From Pseudonocardia sp. CNS-139 (lineage in GTDB: Bacteria; Actinomycetota; Actinomycetes; Mycobacteriales; Pseudonocardiaceae), in assembly GCA_001942415.1 (NCBI GenBank), contig MKJX01000208.1:1-41459 (forward strand): a stretch of DNA of 41,459 nucleotides, read 5' to 3'. Below the pieces are notes generated by a model, which did no database searches, was not told the DNA's origin, and saw only the letters and a list, made by a program, of their open reading frames with translations. Position 1 is the first letter of the stretch. Each line of letters starts with the position of its first letter. The translations under genes were made by a program, and so were the position numbers. This document shows positions 24,491 through 32,844 of the stretch, piece after piece.

Positions 24491-25660
24491 TCACCCGCGC
24501 TCGGCCAGCTCCTTCTGGTACTTCTCCGTCATGTGCGCCACGGCGGCGAGCTGCTGCTCCGCGTGCCCGGCGCGGGTGCCGGTGGCGCGGGCCTTCGCGT
24601 CGAGCGTGGGCTGCGCCTGCCCCTGGAACCGCGGCATCACGTGCTGCGCGACCAGCTCGTACGAACGGCGGGTGGCCGCCGGGTTCGCCCACTCGTGGGC
24701 CAGCAGCAGCATCGCCCCGAACCCGCCGGACTGGTCGACCAGCCGCTGCACCTGCGCCGCCGCGTCGTCCGGGGTGCCGATGGCGCCGATGCCGGCCGCG
24801 TTGACGAAGTCGATCATCTCCCGCACGTCGCCGCCCGCCACGGCCATCTGCGGGAACGCGGCGACCTTCTGGAAATAGCGGAACCACTGCTCGATGCCGT
24901 GCTCCACGTCCTTGTACGCCTGCTCGCGGGTCTCGGCGACGTGCATGAGCCCGACCAGCCGCCACTGCGAACGGTCGACGGTGGTGCCGTGCGTCGCGGC
25001 CCGCTCCTCCATCACGTTCCAGTGGTGGGCGAGCGCGTCGAAGCCCTCCGCGGAAAGCGTCGCGCCGATCGAGAGCAGCCCGACGCCGTACCGCCCGGCC
25101 AGCCGCGGCCCGGTCGGCGACGCGACGGCGGCCACCGCCACGTCGAAGAGCGGGTCGGAGTAGGGCCGCAGGTGCAGCCGCGCGTCGACGAGGCGGTGGG
25201 TGCGGGTGGTCGCGGTGACCGGCTCGTCGCCGCGCAGCAGCCGCATGACGATGTCGAGGTTCTCGTCGAGCAGCTCGCGGGTGTCGGTGGGGTCGAGCCC
25301 GATCATCGCGGAGTCGGTGGGCAGCGAGCCGGGGCCGACGCCGAGCATGACGCGCCCTCGCGTGAGGTGGTCGAGCAGCACGATGCGCTCGGCCACCCAC
25401 AGCGGGTTGTGGTAGCTCAGCGAGATCACGCCGGTGCCGAGCCGGATCCGCTTCGTCCGTTCGGCCGCGGCGGCGATGAAGATCTCCGGCGAGGCGATGA
25501 TCTCGGAGCCGGCCGAGTGGTGCTCGCCGATCCAGGCCTCCGCGAAATCGAGGTCGTCGAGGTGCTCGATCAGGCGCAGGTCGCGCCGCAGGGCCGTGGT
25601 CGGGTTCTCGCCTGCGGGGTGGAACGGGGCGAGGAAGATGCCGAAGCGCAGTCGGGTCAC
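24491..25660 (-). CDS. Luciferase-like (LLM) flavin monooxygenase
   Basis: 389 residues, intact. It belongs to the bacterial luciferase-type group: LRFGIFLAPFHPAGENPTTA, DFAEAWIGEHHSAGSEIIAS, IRLGTGVISLSYHNPLWVAE, and LLDHLTRGRVMLGVGPGSLP. The EHH motif and LGVGPG loop are the flavin and substrate positions of this group. The C-terminal part (AYKDVEHGIEQWFRYFQKVA, then GTPDDAAAQVQRLVDQSGGF) is normal. GTG 25660 is taken because VTRLRFG is the usual family start. It is unrelated in sequence to the LLM protein at 8062. The substrate is unknown. It lies 77 bases downstream of the HMG-CoA-lyase-like gene and may share its transcript. Confidence 0.9.
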   Translation of the reverse strand: MTRLRFGIFLAPFHPAGENPTTALRRDLRLIEHLDDLDFAEAWIGEHHSAGSEIIASPEIFIAAAAERTKRIRLGTGVISLSYHNPLWVAERIVLLDHLTRGRVMLGVGPGSLPTDSAMIGLDPTDTRELLDENLDIVMRLLRGDEPVTATTRTHRLVDARLHLRPYSDPLFDVAVAAVASPTGPRLAGRYGVGLLSIGATLSAEGFDALAHHWNVMEERAATHGTTVDRSQWRLVGLMHVAETREQAYKDVEHGIEQWFRYFQKVAAFPQMAVAGGDVREMIDFVNAAGIGAIGTPDDAAAQVQRLVDQSGGFGAMLLLAHEWANPAATRRSYELVAQHVMPRFQGQAQPTLDAKARATGTRAGHAEQQLAAVAHMTEKYQKELAERG

Positions 25661-25737
25661 GGCGGTGCTCCAGTCGTCGCTGACAGGCTGCCCCGACCGT
25701 ACGCAGGCGGAGTGGCGCCGGTCACCCCTCCATGGGG

Positions 25738-26654
25738 TCAGCCCGCGAGCGCGCGCACCACCCGTGACGGCGACGGGCGGCCGAGCCGCCCGGCCATCCA
25801 GACGCTGGTGGCGACCAGCGCGTCGAGGTCCACGCCGTGCGCGATGCCCAGCCCGTCGAGCATCCAGACGAGGTCCTCGGTGGCGAGGTTGCCGGTGGCC
25901 GACTCGGCGTACGGGCAGCCGCCGAGCCCGCCCGCGCTCGCGTCCACCGTGGTGACGCCCTTGCGCAGCGCGGCGAGCGTGTTGGCGAGGGCCTGCCCGT
26001 AGGTGTCGTGGAAGTGCACCGCGAGCAGCCGCAGCGGGACACCCGCCGCGGCGCACGCGTCGAGCACGGCGTCGACGTGGCCGGGGGTGCCGGTACCGAT
26101 CGTGTCGCCGAGCGAGATCTGGTGGCAGCCCATCTCGGCGAGCCGCCGCGTCACGGCGGCCACCTGCCCGAGCGGGACCGCGCCCTCCCACGGGTCGCCG
26201 AAGCACATCGAGACGTAGCCGCGCACGCGCAGCCCCTCGGCCAGCGCCCGGCGCACGACCGGCTCGAACATCGCGAACTGGTCGTCGAGCGTGCGGTTGA
26301 GGTTGCGCTTGGCGAACGTCTCGGTGGCGCTGGCGAAGATCGCGACGTGCCGCACGCCGGCGTCGAGCGCGCGGTCGAGCCCGCGCTCGTTCGGCACGAG
26401 GACGGGGTAGTCGACGCCCTCGCTGCGCACCAGCCGGCGCAGCAGCAGGTCGGACGCGTCGGCGAGCTGCGGCACCCACTTCGGGTGCACGAAGCTGGTG
26501 GCCTCCAGCACCCGCAGCCCGGCGCCCGCGAGCCGGTGCAGGAACTCGGCCTTGACCTCGGTGGGCAGCACCGTGGACTCGTTCTGGAGCCCGTCGCGGC
26601 GCCCACCTCGTAGATCGTGACCTGCTCCGGCAGCCCGCCGGCGAGCACGGTCAT
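25738..26654 (-). CDS. Hydroxymethylglutaryl-CoA lyase family enzyme (one frameshift)
   Basis: About 305 residues, standard length for HMG-CoA lyase, which cuts HMG-CoA to acetyl-CoA and acetoacetate; leucine breakdown is the usual setting. The N-terminus VTIYEVGARDGLQNES holds the metal Asp and catalytic Arg, but it is split by one missing C near 26600. Other motifs are intact: LEATSFVHPKWVPQLADASD, ISLGDTIGTGTP, LAVHFHDTYGQALANTLAAL (metal His pair), and SAGGLGGCPYAESATGNLAT with the signature Cys. ATG 26654 starts ten bases after the PH-domain gene. Related 3-hydroxy-acyl-CoA lyases remain possible. Confidence 0.88.
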
Positions 26655-26664
26655 GGGCAGGGCC

Positions 26665-27153
26665 CTAGGGGACGTCATCGGCCACCTCGCTGTACAGCAC
26701 CGCGTGCACGCGCTCCACACCGGGAACGTCGGCGAACTCCAGCGGCTCGTCGGACGCGGACTCGATGACGAGGGTGCCCGACCCGAGCAGCCGTTCCAAG
26801 AGCGTGTGACGGAACTGGACGCTGTTGATGCGGCTCATCGGGATGTCGATGCCGTGCCGCGAGAACACGCCCTGCCGCACGAGCACGCGCCGCGTGGTGA
26901 CGACGAAGTGCGTGGTGCGCCACCGGACGACCGGGACCACCGTGAACCGTACGACCAGCCCGAGCCCGATCACGGCGATCGCGAGCCACGCCCACGGGGC
27001 CCACGGCTGGGCGCTCACCAGCGCCGCGAGGAAGCTGCCCGCCGCGACGACGAGCAGCAGCACGAAGACCGGCAGGACCAGCATCTTCCAATGCGGGTGC
27101 TTGTGGACGACCACCTGCTCGCCCTCGACGAGAACCTCGTCCGGGTAGGCCAC
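26665..27153 (-). CDS. PH domain-containing (bPH2/DUF304) membrane protein
   Basis: 162 residues. Two adjacent membrane segments (about 24-45 and 54-73: MLVLPVFVLLLVVAAGSFLA and WAWLAIAVIGLGLVVRFTVV) are followed by a bacterial PH domain: HFVVTTRRVLVRQGVFSRHG, DIPMSRINSVQFRHTLLERL and GTLVIESASDEPLEFADVPG. The function is unknown; the domain probably faces the cytoplasm. GTG 27153 has TAGGCT six bases upstream and no ribosome site. It matches M. tuberculosis Rv3278c, which also lies next to birA. Confidence 0.92.
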   Translation of the reverse strand: MAYPDEVLVEGEQVVVHKHPHWKMLVLPVFVLLLVVAAGSFLAALVSAQPWAPWAWLAIAVIGLGLVVRFTVVPVVRWRTTHFVVTTRRVLVRQGVFSRHGIDIPMSRINSVQFRHTLLERLLGSGTLVIESASDEPLEFADVPGVERVHAVLYSEVADDVP

Positions 27154-27159
27154 GTGGCC

Positions 27160-27165
27160 AGCCTA
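27160..27165 (-). promoter_or_regulatory. Candidate -10 box of the PH-domain gene
   Basis: TAGGCT on the minus strand ends six bases before GTG 27153. The gap to birA is only 32 bases, so this may be an internal promoter. Confidence 0.4.
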
Positions 27166-27185
27166 ATGCGATCAGGCCGGTGCGA

Positions 27186-27991
27186 TCAGCCGCCGGGCCG
27201 CAGGTGCACCACGTCGCCCGCCGCGACGGCCCGGCGGTGCCCGGCCGGGTCGAGCAGCAGCAGCCGCCCGTCGCTGTCGACGTCCTCGGCGATGCCGTGG
27301 ATCGCGGCCCCGCCCGGCAGCTCCACGCGCACCTCGGCGCCGAGCGTGGCGCAGGCGGCGCGGTAGTCGGCGCGCAGCCGGGTGCGTCCGCGTCGCCGCG
27401 GCCGTCGCGCCAGCGCCGCTCGCGGTCCGCGAGCCGGGTGAGCAGCACCGTCAGGACGTCGGTGCGGTCGGCCGGCAGGCCCTCCCCGGCCAGCGACGTC
27501 GCGCCCGGCTGGTCCGGCGGCGACGCCGTGACGTTGAGCCCGATCCCCAGGACGACCGCGGGGCGCGCGGCGTCGGCGACCTCGGCCAGGATCCCGGCCG
27601 CCTTGCGCGGCGGGGCGCCGAGCAGCAGGTCGTTGGGCCACTTCAGGACGGCCGGCACGGGCCCCATCTCGCGCACGGTGTCGAGCACCGCGAGCCCGGC
27701 GAGCAGCGGCAGCCACGCGAACCGGGACGCGGGCACGCCGAGCGGGCGCAGCAGCACGCTGACGGTCAGCCCGGAGCCGGGCGGCGCCACCCACGTGCGG
27801 GTCAGCCGGCCGCGACCGGCCTCCTGGTGTTCGGCGACCAGCACCGTGCGGTCGGGCGCCCCGGCCGCGGCGGCGGCGAGCAGGTCGGCGTTGGTGGAGC
27901 CGGTGCGCTCGACCACGTCGAGCTGGGCCCACGGCCCCACGAGCGCGCCGCGCAGCCGGTCGACGTCCAGCGGCGGCACGGTCCGGTTCAT
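27186..27991 (-). CDS. birA: Biotin--[acetyl-CoA-carboxylase] ligase (one frameshift)
   Basis: BirA attaches biotin to the carrier domain of acyl-CoA carboxylase. The product is about 269 residues and lacks the DNA-binding N-terminus, as in other actinobacteria. Motifs are VVERTGSTNADLLAAAAAGA, LVAEHQEAGRGRLTRTWVAP (the biotinyl-AMP GRGRxxR loop), VLKWPNDLLLG and GIGLNVTASPPDQP. The C-terminal SH3-like part (IHGIAEDVDSDGRLLLLDPA, VVHLRPGG) is in another frame because one base is missing near 27388. ATG 27991 has TAGCGT eight bases upstream. It diverges from accD5, whose holoenzyme it serves. Confidence 0.93.
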
Positions 27992-27999
27992 ACGGGCGG

Positions 28000-28005
28000 A
28001 CGCTA
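28000..28005 (-). promoter_or_regulatory. Candidate -10 box of birA
   Basis: TAGCGT on the minus strand ends eight bases before the birA ATG. It suits a leaderless transcript. Confidence 0.45.
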
Positions 28006-28166
28006 CCGGCGGCCGGCGACCGCGCAGGGCGGTGCCGGGGTGGCCGCGACGGACGGCCCTCCAGCATCGGCCAGCGTGCCCGGACGCACGCTCTGTGTCA
28101 CCGGACGACTGTCCGCACCGTGACGCTCGTCTCCCCCGCTGACCAGCCCGGACACCCTTACGCCGT

Positions 28167-28172
28167 TAGGCT
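28167..28172 (+). promoter_or_regulatory. Candidate -10 box of accD5
   Basis: TAGGCT ends eight bases before the accD5 ATG, again without a ribosome site between them. Confidence 0.5.
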
Positions 28173-28180
28173 GCCCTGCC

Positions 28181-29806
28181 ATGAGCGCAGCGACGGAGCC
28201 GTCCGGCGGCGCCGGGGAGCCGGACATCCACACCACCGCGGGAAAGCTCGCCGACCTGCACCGGCGGATCGACGAGGCTGTGCACGCGGGGTCGGCCGCG
28301 GCCGTCGAGAAGCAGCACGCGAAGGGCCGCCGGACCGCCCGCGAGCGCATCGACCAGCTGCTCGATCCGGGCTCGTTCGTCGAGCTGGACGCGCTCACCC
28401 GGCACCGCTCCACGAACTTCGGGATGCAGGACAAGCGCCCGTTCGGCGACGGGGTGGTGACCGGCACCGGCACCGTCGACGGCCGCCAGGTCGCCGTGTT
28501 CAGCCAGGACGCCACGGTGTTCGGCGGCGCGCTCGGCGAGGTCTACGGCGAGAAGATCGTCAAGGTCATGGACCTGGCCACCAAGATCGGCTGCCCGGTC
28601 GTCGGGATCAACGACGGCGGCGGCGCGCGCATCCAGGAGGGTGTGGTCGCGCTCGGCCTCTACGGCGAGATCTTCGTGCGCAACGTCCGCGCGTCGGGTG
28701 TGGTGCCGCAGATCTCGCTGGTCATGGGCCCGTGCGCGGGCGGGGCGGTGTACTCGCCGGCGATCACCGACTTCACGGTGATGGTCGACGGCACCAGCCA
28801 CATGTTCATCACCGGCCCGGACGTCATCAGGACGGTCACCGGCGAGGAGGTCGACTTCGAGGACCTCGGCGGCGGCCGCACGCACAACACCAGGTCCGGG
28901 GTGGCGCACTACCTCGCCGACGACGAGGCCGACGCCTTCTCGTACGTGAAGGAGCTGCTCTCCTTCCTGCCCTCGAACAACCTCTCCGAGCCGCCCACCT
29001 TCCCGGCGCCGGAGCCGGCGGGCTCGATCGCCGACGGGCTGACCGGCACCGACCTGGAGCTGGACACGCTCGTCCCGGACTCGCCGAACCAGCCCTACGA
29101 CGTGCGCGAGGTCGTCTCCCGGGTGCTCGACGACGGCGAGTTCCTGGAGGTCCAGGAGCTGTTCGCGCCGAACATCGTGGTCGGGTTCGGCCGGGTGGAC
29201 GGGCGGTCGGTCGGGATCGTCGCCAACCAGCCGACCCAGTTCGCCGGCTGCCTCGACATCGACGCCTCCGAGAAGGCGGCGCGGTTCGTCCGCACCTGCG
29301 ACGCGTTCAACGTGCCGGTGGTGACGTTCGTGGACGTCCCCGGCTTCCTGCCGGGCACCGAGCAGGAGTGGAACGGGATCATCCGGCGCGGCGCGAAGCT
29401 GATCTACGCCTACGCCGAGGCGACCGTCCCGAAGATCACGGTGATCACGCGGAAGGCGTACGGCGGCGCGTACGACGTGATGGGGTCCAAGCACCTCGGC
29501 GCGGACCTGAACCTGGCGTGGCCGACCGCCCAGATCGCGGTGACGGGCGCGGCCGGCGCGGTGAGCATCCTCTACCGCCGCGAGCTGGCCGGGCTGGCCG
29601 GCGACGAGCTGGCGGCGCGGCGCGCGCAGTTGCAGCAGGAGTACGAGGACACGCTCGCGAACCCGTACGTCGCGGCCGACCGCGGGTACGTCGACGCGGT
29701 CATCCCGCCGTCGCACACGCGCGGCCACGTGGCGCGGGCGCTGCGGATGCTCGCGACCAAACGCGAGGCCGGGCCGGCGCGCAAGCACGGGAACATCCCG
29801 CTGTGA
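28181..29806 (+). CDS. accD5: Acyl-CoA carboxylase carboxyltransferase (beta) subunit
   Basis: 541 residues, intact. This subunit moves the carboxyl group from carboxybiotin to acetyl- or propionyl-CoA. The N-terminal crotonase-like half has KQHAKGRRTARERIDQLLDP, VAVFSQDATVFGGALGEVYG, GINDGGGARIQEGVVALGLY and a biotin-pocket GPCAGGAVYSPAITDF. The C-terminal half has IVANQPTQFAGCLDIDASEK, FVDVPGFLPGTEQEWNGIIR, KITVITRKAYGGAYDVMGSK and ending in KHGNIPL. In AccD5-type proteins an Asp at the pocket favours propionyl-CoA; I do not assign substrate with certainty. It is coupled to accE by a GTGA overlap and follows the order birA / accD5 / accE / maf in part. The biotin-carrying subunit is accA3 at 38114. 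Confidence 0.93.
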   Translation: MSAATEPSGGAGEPDIHTTAGKLADLHRRIDEAVHAGSAAAVEKQHAKGRRTARERIDQLLDPGSFVELDALTRHRSTNFGMQDKRPFGDGVVTGTGTVDGRQVAVFSQDATVFGGALGEVYGEKIVKVMDLATKIGCPVVGINDGGGARIQEGVVALGLYGEIFVRNVRASGVVPQISLVMGPCAGGAVYSPAITDFTVMVDGTSHMFITGPDVIRTVTGEEVDFEDLGGGRTHNTRSGVAHYLADDEADAFSYVKELLSFLPSNNLSEPPTFPAPEPAGSIADGLTGTDLELDTLVPDSPNQPYDVREVVSRVLDDGEFLEVQELFAPNIVVGFGRVDGRSVGIVANQPTQFAGCLDIDASEKAARFVRTCDAFNVPVVTFVDVPGFLPGTEQEWNGIIRRGAKLIYAYAEATVPKITVITRKAYGGAYDVMGSKHLGADLNLAWPTAQIAVTGAAGAVSILYRRELAGLAGDELAARRAQLQQEYEDTLANPYVAADRGYVDAVIPPSHTRGHVARALRMLATKREAGPARKHGNIPL

Positions 29807-30033
29807 GCGCCGGCGAGCCGACGCCCGAGGAGCGGCGGGCGCTGTTCCGGGTGGTCCGGGGCGGCCCGACGGACGACGAGGTCGCCGCGCTGGCGGTTGT
29901 GCTGGCCGCGCGTGCGGCGGCCCGGCCGGCCGCGCCCGCCGCACCCGACCGCTGGTCGGACCCGGCCACCCGGCTGCGCGTTCCGCTGCGCCCGGGCCCG
30001 GGGGCCTGGCGGGCGTCCGCACTGCCGCGCTGA
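29803..30033 (+). CDS. accE: Acyl-CoA carboxylase epsilon subunit
   Basis: 76 residues, starting at a GTG that overlaps the accD5 stop. The N-terminal helix region LFRVVRGGPTDDEVAALAVVLA is the AccE signature (a 'GxPTxEElAAL' pattern), followed by an Ala-rich linker and the C-terminal WSDPATRLRVPLRPGPGAWR tail. The subunit stabilises the carboxylase complex in actinobacteria. It is intact and correctly placed, so there is little doubt. The symbol is by position and motif. Confidence 0.88.
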   Translation: MSAGEPTPEERRALFRVVRGGPTDDEVAALAVVLAARAAARPAAPAAPDRWSDPATRLRVPLRPGPGAWRASALPR

Positions 30034-30060
30034 GGCCCGCGTCCTCCCCGGAACGGGCTG

Positions 30061-30110
30061 CTCAAGGCTTCATCAAGTCGCTCGCGAAGGCCGGTGGGCG
30101 GCGCCACACT
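30061..30110 (+). promoter_or_regulatory. 50-bp element shared with 35771-35820, direct repeats 11 bp apart
   Basis: CTCAAG followed eleven bases later by ATCAAG, then a GGCGGCGCCACACT end 50 bases from the start. The segment at 35771 has the same features at exactly the same spacing. The paired repeats look like an OmpR-type regulator site, and CACACT could be a -10 box. The downstream gene starts 74 bases later. Confidence 0.5.
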
Positions 30111-30183
30111 CGGGTGACCGGCAAGCGGTCGCCAGTCCAGGGGGGACGGTTCGGCCCCGCTGCCGGGGAGGGGAGGCAGCGAC

Positions 30184-30473
30184 ATGAACCTGGACACGAT
30201 CGTCCGCGTCGGCCTCGTTGCGCTGGTGCTCATCTCGGTGGTGATCGCCATGCTCAGCACGGCCCGCTACCGGAGCCGGAGCAAGGCCACCCGCCGGGCG
30301 GCCACCAGCCGGCGCCGCACCGCCGTCACGTCCGACACCACGGCCTCGCAGGCCGGGTTCTGGGCGTGGAGCGACCCCGGCGGCGGACATCACGGCGGGC
30401 ACCACGGCGGCTGGGGCGGCGACGCCGGCAGCGGCGGTTCCGGCGGCGGTGACGGGGCGGCGGGGGCTGCTGA
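30184..30473 (+). CDS. Small Gly/His-rich single-pass membrane protein
   Basis: About 96 residues. One N-terminal membrane helix (IVRVGLVALVLISVVIAML) is followed by a basic stretch (RYRSRSKATRRAATSRRRTA), an aromatic FWAWSDPGGG, and a Gly/His tail (GGGHHGGHHGGWGG, then Gly/Ser/Asp repeats). As written the frame runs into the next gene. One missing G in the GACGGGG run near 30455 makes the tail end in GGGGGC and TGA at 30471-30473, which is followed at once by a terminator hairpin, so I prefer this end. ATG 30184 has a strong GGGGAGGGGAGG site. The family is unknown to me. The Gly-rich tail with a terminal Cys is like the tail of the TIGR04222 protein at 35858, and both share an upstream element. 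Confidence 0.6.
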
Positions 30474-30477
30474 GCCG

Positions 30478-30506
30478 TCCGGGGTCCACCCGCGGGTGAC
30501 CCCGGA
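30478..30506. terminator. Hairpin after the Gly/His-rich gene
   Basis: TCCGGGGTCCACCCG pairs with CGGGTGACCCCGGA, giving a long stem with one bulged C and little or no loop at the CG centre. It begins four bases after the inferred stop at 30473. This supports both the corrected gene end and a transcript break before the next operon. Confidence 0.6.
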
Positions 30507-30570
30507 TCTCCACCCCCGTTCGACCGCCGGGCCGACGATCCGGGGCCGCACGCGGCGCAGTGTCGTCGGC

Positions 30571-31087
30571 ATGGACGTGACCTCGTATCTCATCGCCGGA
30601 CTCGCGCTGGTCTGGGTGATCGGCCGCCAGCTGCAGGGCCGGTTCGTCACCGCCCGTACGACGGGGATCGGCGTGTTGCCGCTGGTCCTGATCGCGCTCG
30701 GGCTCGTGCAGGCCGTCTCGGGCCGGCCGGGTGGGACACCGCCACGGCCGCGCGGTCGGCGTCGAGCTGCTCGTGACCGCCGCGCTGGGCGTCGCGCGCG
30801 GCGCGGCCGTCCGGCTCTCGGAGCGGGACGGCTACCTCTACCAGCGCGGCGGCTGGCCGCTGGTCGCGCTGTGGATCGTCTCGATCGGGATCCGGGTGGC
30901 GCCGGTCGTGCTGCTGGGCGGCGCGGCCGCCGCGGCGACCACCGCGACGCTGACGCTCTCGCTCGGGGTCAGCCTGGCGGTGCAGTCGCTGGTGCTCGCG
31001 GCGCGCGTGCGGGCCGACGGGCGCCCGCTCCGCCCGGGTGGTGCGGATCGACGCGCCGTGTCGGCCGGGTCCAGACTCGGCCGGTGA
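30571..31087 (+). CDS. Multi-pass membrane protein upstream of a two-component system, CcdC/DUF1453-like
   Basis: About 172 residues with four or five hydrophobic segments: TSYLIAGLALVWVIGRQLQG, IGVLPLVLIALGLVQAVSG, VGVELLVTAALGVARGAAVR, WPLVALWIVSIGIRVAPVVL and TLTLSLGVSLAVQSLVLAAR. The RQLQGRFVTART and ERDGYLYQRGG segments resemble CcdC/DUF1453-type actinobacterial membrane proteins, but the match is from memory. The frame changes once near 30725, net plus one base (or two lost bases). The stop at 31087 overlaps the kinase GTG as GTGA. The position suggests a membrane partner or modulator of the kinase. Confidence 0.6.
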
Positions 31088-32187
31088 CCATCCGGCAGGG
31101 CCCGGTGCGGGCGGCCGCCACCCTCGTGTGGCTGCCGCTCGTGCTGCTCGGCACGTACTCCGGGCAGCCGGGCCCGCCGGGCGCGCTCGGCATCGCCGCC
31201 GGGGTGCTGGCCGCGGCCGGCTGGGTGCTGCTTGGAGTGCCGCGGGAGGCCGCGCGGCGCTGGACGCCGGCCGGCGTGCTGGCCACCGGGCTCGGCGGGG
31301 TCGCGCTGCTGGCCACCGTGGAGTCGCCCACCTCGTTCGCGTGCTGCGTCTACGCCGTGCTGGTCGCGGGGGTGCGGCTGCCCGCGCCGGTCGCGGTCGG
31401 GACGCTCGTGGTCGTGTCGGCCGGGGTTGTCGCGGCCCGGGTCGGGGCCGGGCCGGCGGTGCTGGCCGTGCTCGTCCTCGTGCTCGTCGCGGTGCTGCTG
31501 CTGGGGATGGGACGGCGGGAGAGCGCCCGCCGCGCCGAGGAGCGGGAGCTGGCGCTGGCCGCGGACGCGCGGGCGAGCGAGGAGCACGCCCGGGCCGCGG
31601 CGCTCGCCGAGCGCGCCCGGATCGCCCGCGATGTGCACGACGTGCTCGCGCACTCGCTGTCGGCGCTGGCCGTGCAGCTGCAGGGGACGCGGCTGATGCT
31701 CCAGCGCGACGGCGCCCCGCCCGACACGGTCGCGCAGGTGGAGCGGGCGCAGCGGCTCGCCGCCGAAGGGCTCGCCGAGGCGCGGCGGGCGGTCGAGGCC
31801 CTGCGCAGCGAGCCCGTCGACGTCGTGGCCGGCCTGCAGGCGCTCGTCGCCGAGACGCCGCGGGCGACGCTGGAGGTCGACGGCGCGCCGGACGCGCTCC
31901 CCGTCACGGCGCGGGAGACGGTGCTGCGCACCGCGCAGGAGGCGCTCACCAACGTCCGCAAGCACGCGCCGGGCGCGTCCGTGCAGGTCCGGCTTGCACA
32001 GCGGGACGGCGGCACGGAGCTGGTCGTCCACGACCACGCCGGCCCGCCTGCCCCGCGCACGCCCGGCGGCAACGGGCTGGTGGGGATGGCCGAGCGGGCC
32101 GCGCTCGCTGGCGCCGAGCTGGAGGCCGGGCCGGTGGCGGACGGTTGGCGAGTACGGCTGCGGCTCCCCGCGGAGCGCCCGGCGTGA
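31084..32187 (+). CDS. NarL-family sensor histidine kinase (HisKA_3)
   Basis: 367 residues, intact. Five or six membrane segments fill residues 1-140 (for example LVWLPLVLLGTYSGQPGPP and AVGTLVVVSAGVVAARVGAG) without a clear external sensor domain. The phosphoacceptor helix is IARDVHDVLAHSLSALAVQL, with His in RDVHDVLAHS. The ATPase part has ETVLRTAQEALTNVRKHAPG and GGNGLVGMAERAALAGAELE. Kinases of this type often sense membrane or cell-wall stress (LiaS/DesK-like). It is coupled to both neighbours by GTGA overlaps, forming a three-gene operon with the membrane protein and regulator. Confidence 0.92.
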   Translation: MTIRQGPVRAAATLVWLPLVLLGTYSGQPGPPGALGIAAGVLAAAGWVLLGVPREAARRWTPAGVLATGLGGVALLATVESPTSFACCVYAVLVAGVRLPAPVAVGTLVVVSAGVVAARVGAGPAVLAVLVLVLVAVLLLGMGRRESARRAEERELALAADARASEEHARAAALAERARIARDVHDVLAHSLSALAVQLQGTRLMLQRDGAPPDTVAQVERAQRLAAEGLAEARRAVEALRSEPVDVVAGLQALVAETPRATLEVDGAPDALPVTARETVLRTAQEALTNVRKHAPGASVQVRLAQRDGGTELVVHDHAGPPAPRTPGGNGLVGMAERAALAGAELEAGPVADGWRVRLRLPAERPA

Positions 32188-32828
32188 ACGGGGCCGAGCT
32201 GCGGGTCGTGCTCGCCGACGACCAGACGATCGTGCGCGACGGGCTCGTCACGCTGCTGGACCTGCTCCCCGGCATCCGTGTGGTCGGCGCGGCGTCCGAC
32301 GGGGAGCAGGCCGTCGCGCTCGTGGCCGAGCACGCCCCGGACGTGCTGCTCACCGACCTGCGCATGCCGGGCCACGACGGGGTGGAGGCGACCCGGCGGG
32401 TCCGCGCGGAGCACCCGGGCACGGCGGTGGTCGTGCTCACCACCTACGCCGACGACGACGCCGTGGTCGAGGCACTGCGCGCGGGGGCGCTGGGCTGGCT
32501 CTCGAAGGACGCCGACGCCGAGGCGATCGGGCGCGCGCTGCGGTCCGCCGCGGCGGGCCAGTCCACGATCGACGCGGGCGCGCTGGCCCGGATCGTCGCC
32601 GCCGGGCCGGCGGCGCCCGGCCCGGTGCCCGACGGGCTCACCGCGCGTGAGGTGGAGGTGCTCGGCCTGATCGCCGCCGGGCTCACCAACACCCAGATCG
32701 CACGCCGGCTGGTGGTGAGCGAGGCGACGGTCAAGACGCACGTCAACCACCTGTTCGCGAAGGCCGGGCTGCGCGACCGGGCCCAGGCCGTCCGCTACGC
32801 GTACCGCCACGACCTCGTCGGGGAGTGA
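32184..32828 (+). CDS. NarL/LuxR-type response regulator
   Basis: 214 residues. Receiver features are RVVLADDQTIVRDGLVTLLD, the phosphoacceptor Asp in DVLLTDLRMPGHDGVEATRR, VVVLTTYADDDAVVEALRAG and the Lys in GWLSKDADAEA. A short linker leads to the LuxR HTH: LTAREVEVLGLIAAGLTNTQ and IARRLVVSEATVKTHVNHLF. GTG 32184 overlaps the kinase stop, so kinase and regulator are made together. The targets are unknown. The nearby Gly/His-rich gene and the operon itself are the first places to look. Confidence 0.95.
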   Translation: MNGAELRVVLADDQTIVRDGLVTLLDLLPGIRVVGAASDGEQAVALVAEHAPDVLLTDLRMPGHDGVEATRRVRAEHPGTAVVVLTTYADDDAVVEALRAGALGWLSKDADAEAIGRALRSAAAGQSTIDAGALARIVAAGPAAPGPVPDGLTAREVEVLGLIAAGLTNTQIARRLVVSEATVKTHVNHLFAKAGLRDRAQAVRYAYRHDLVGE

Positions 32829-32844
32829 CCCGTAGGTCCGGCCG

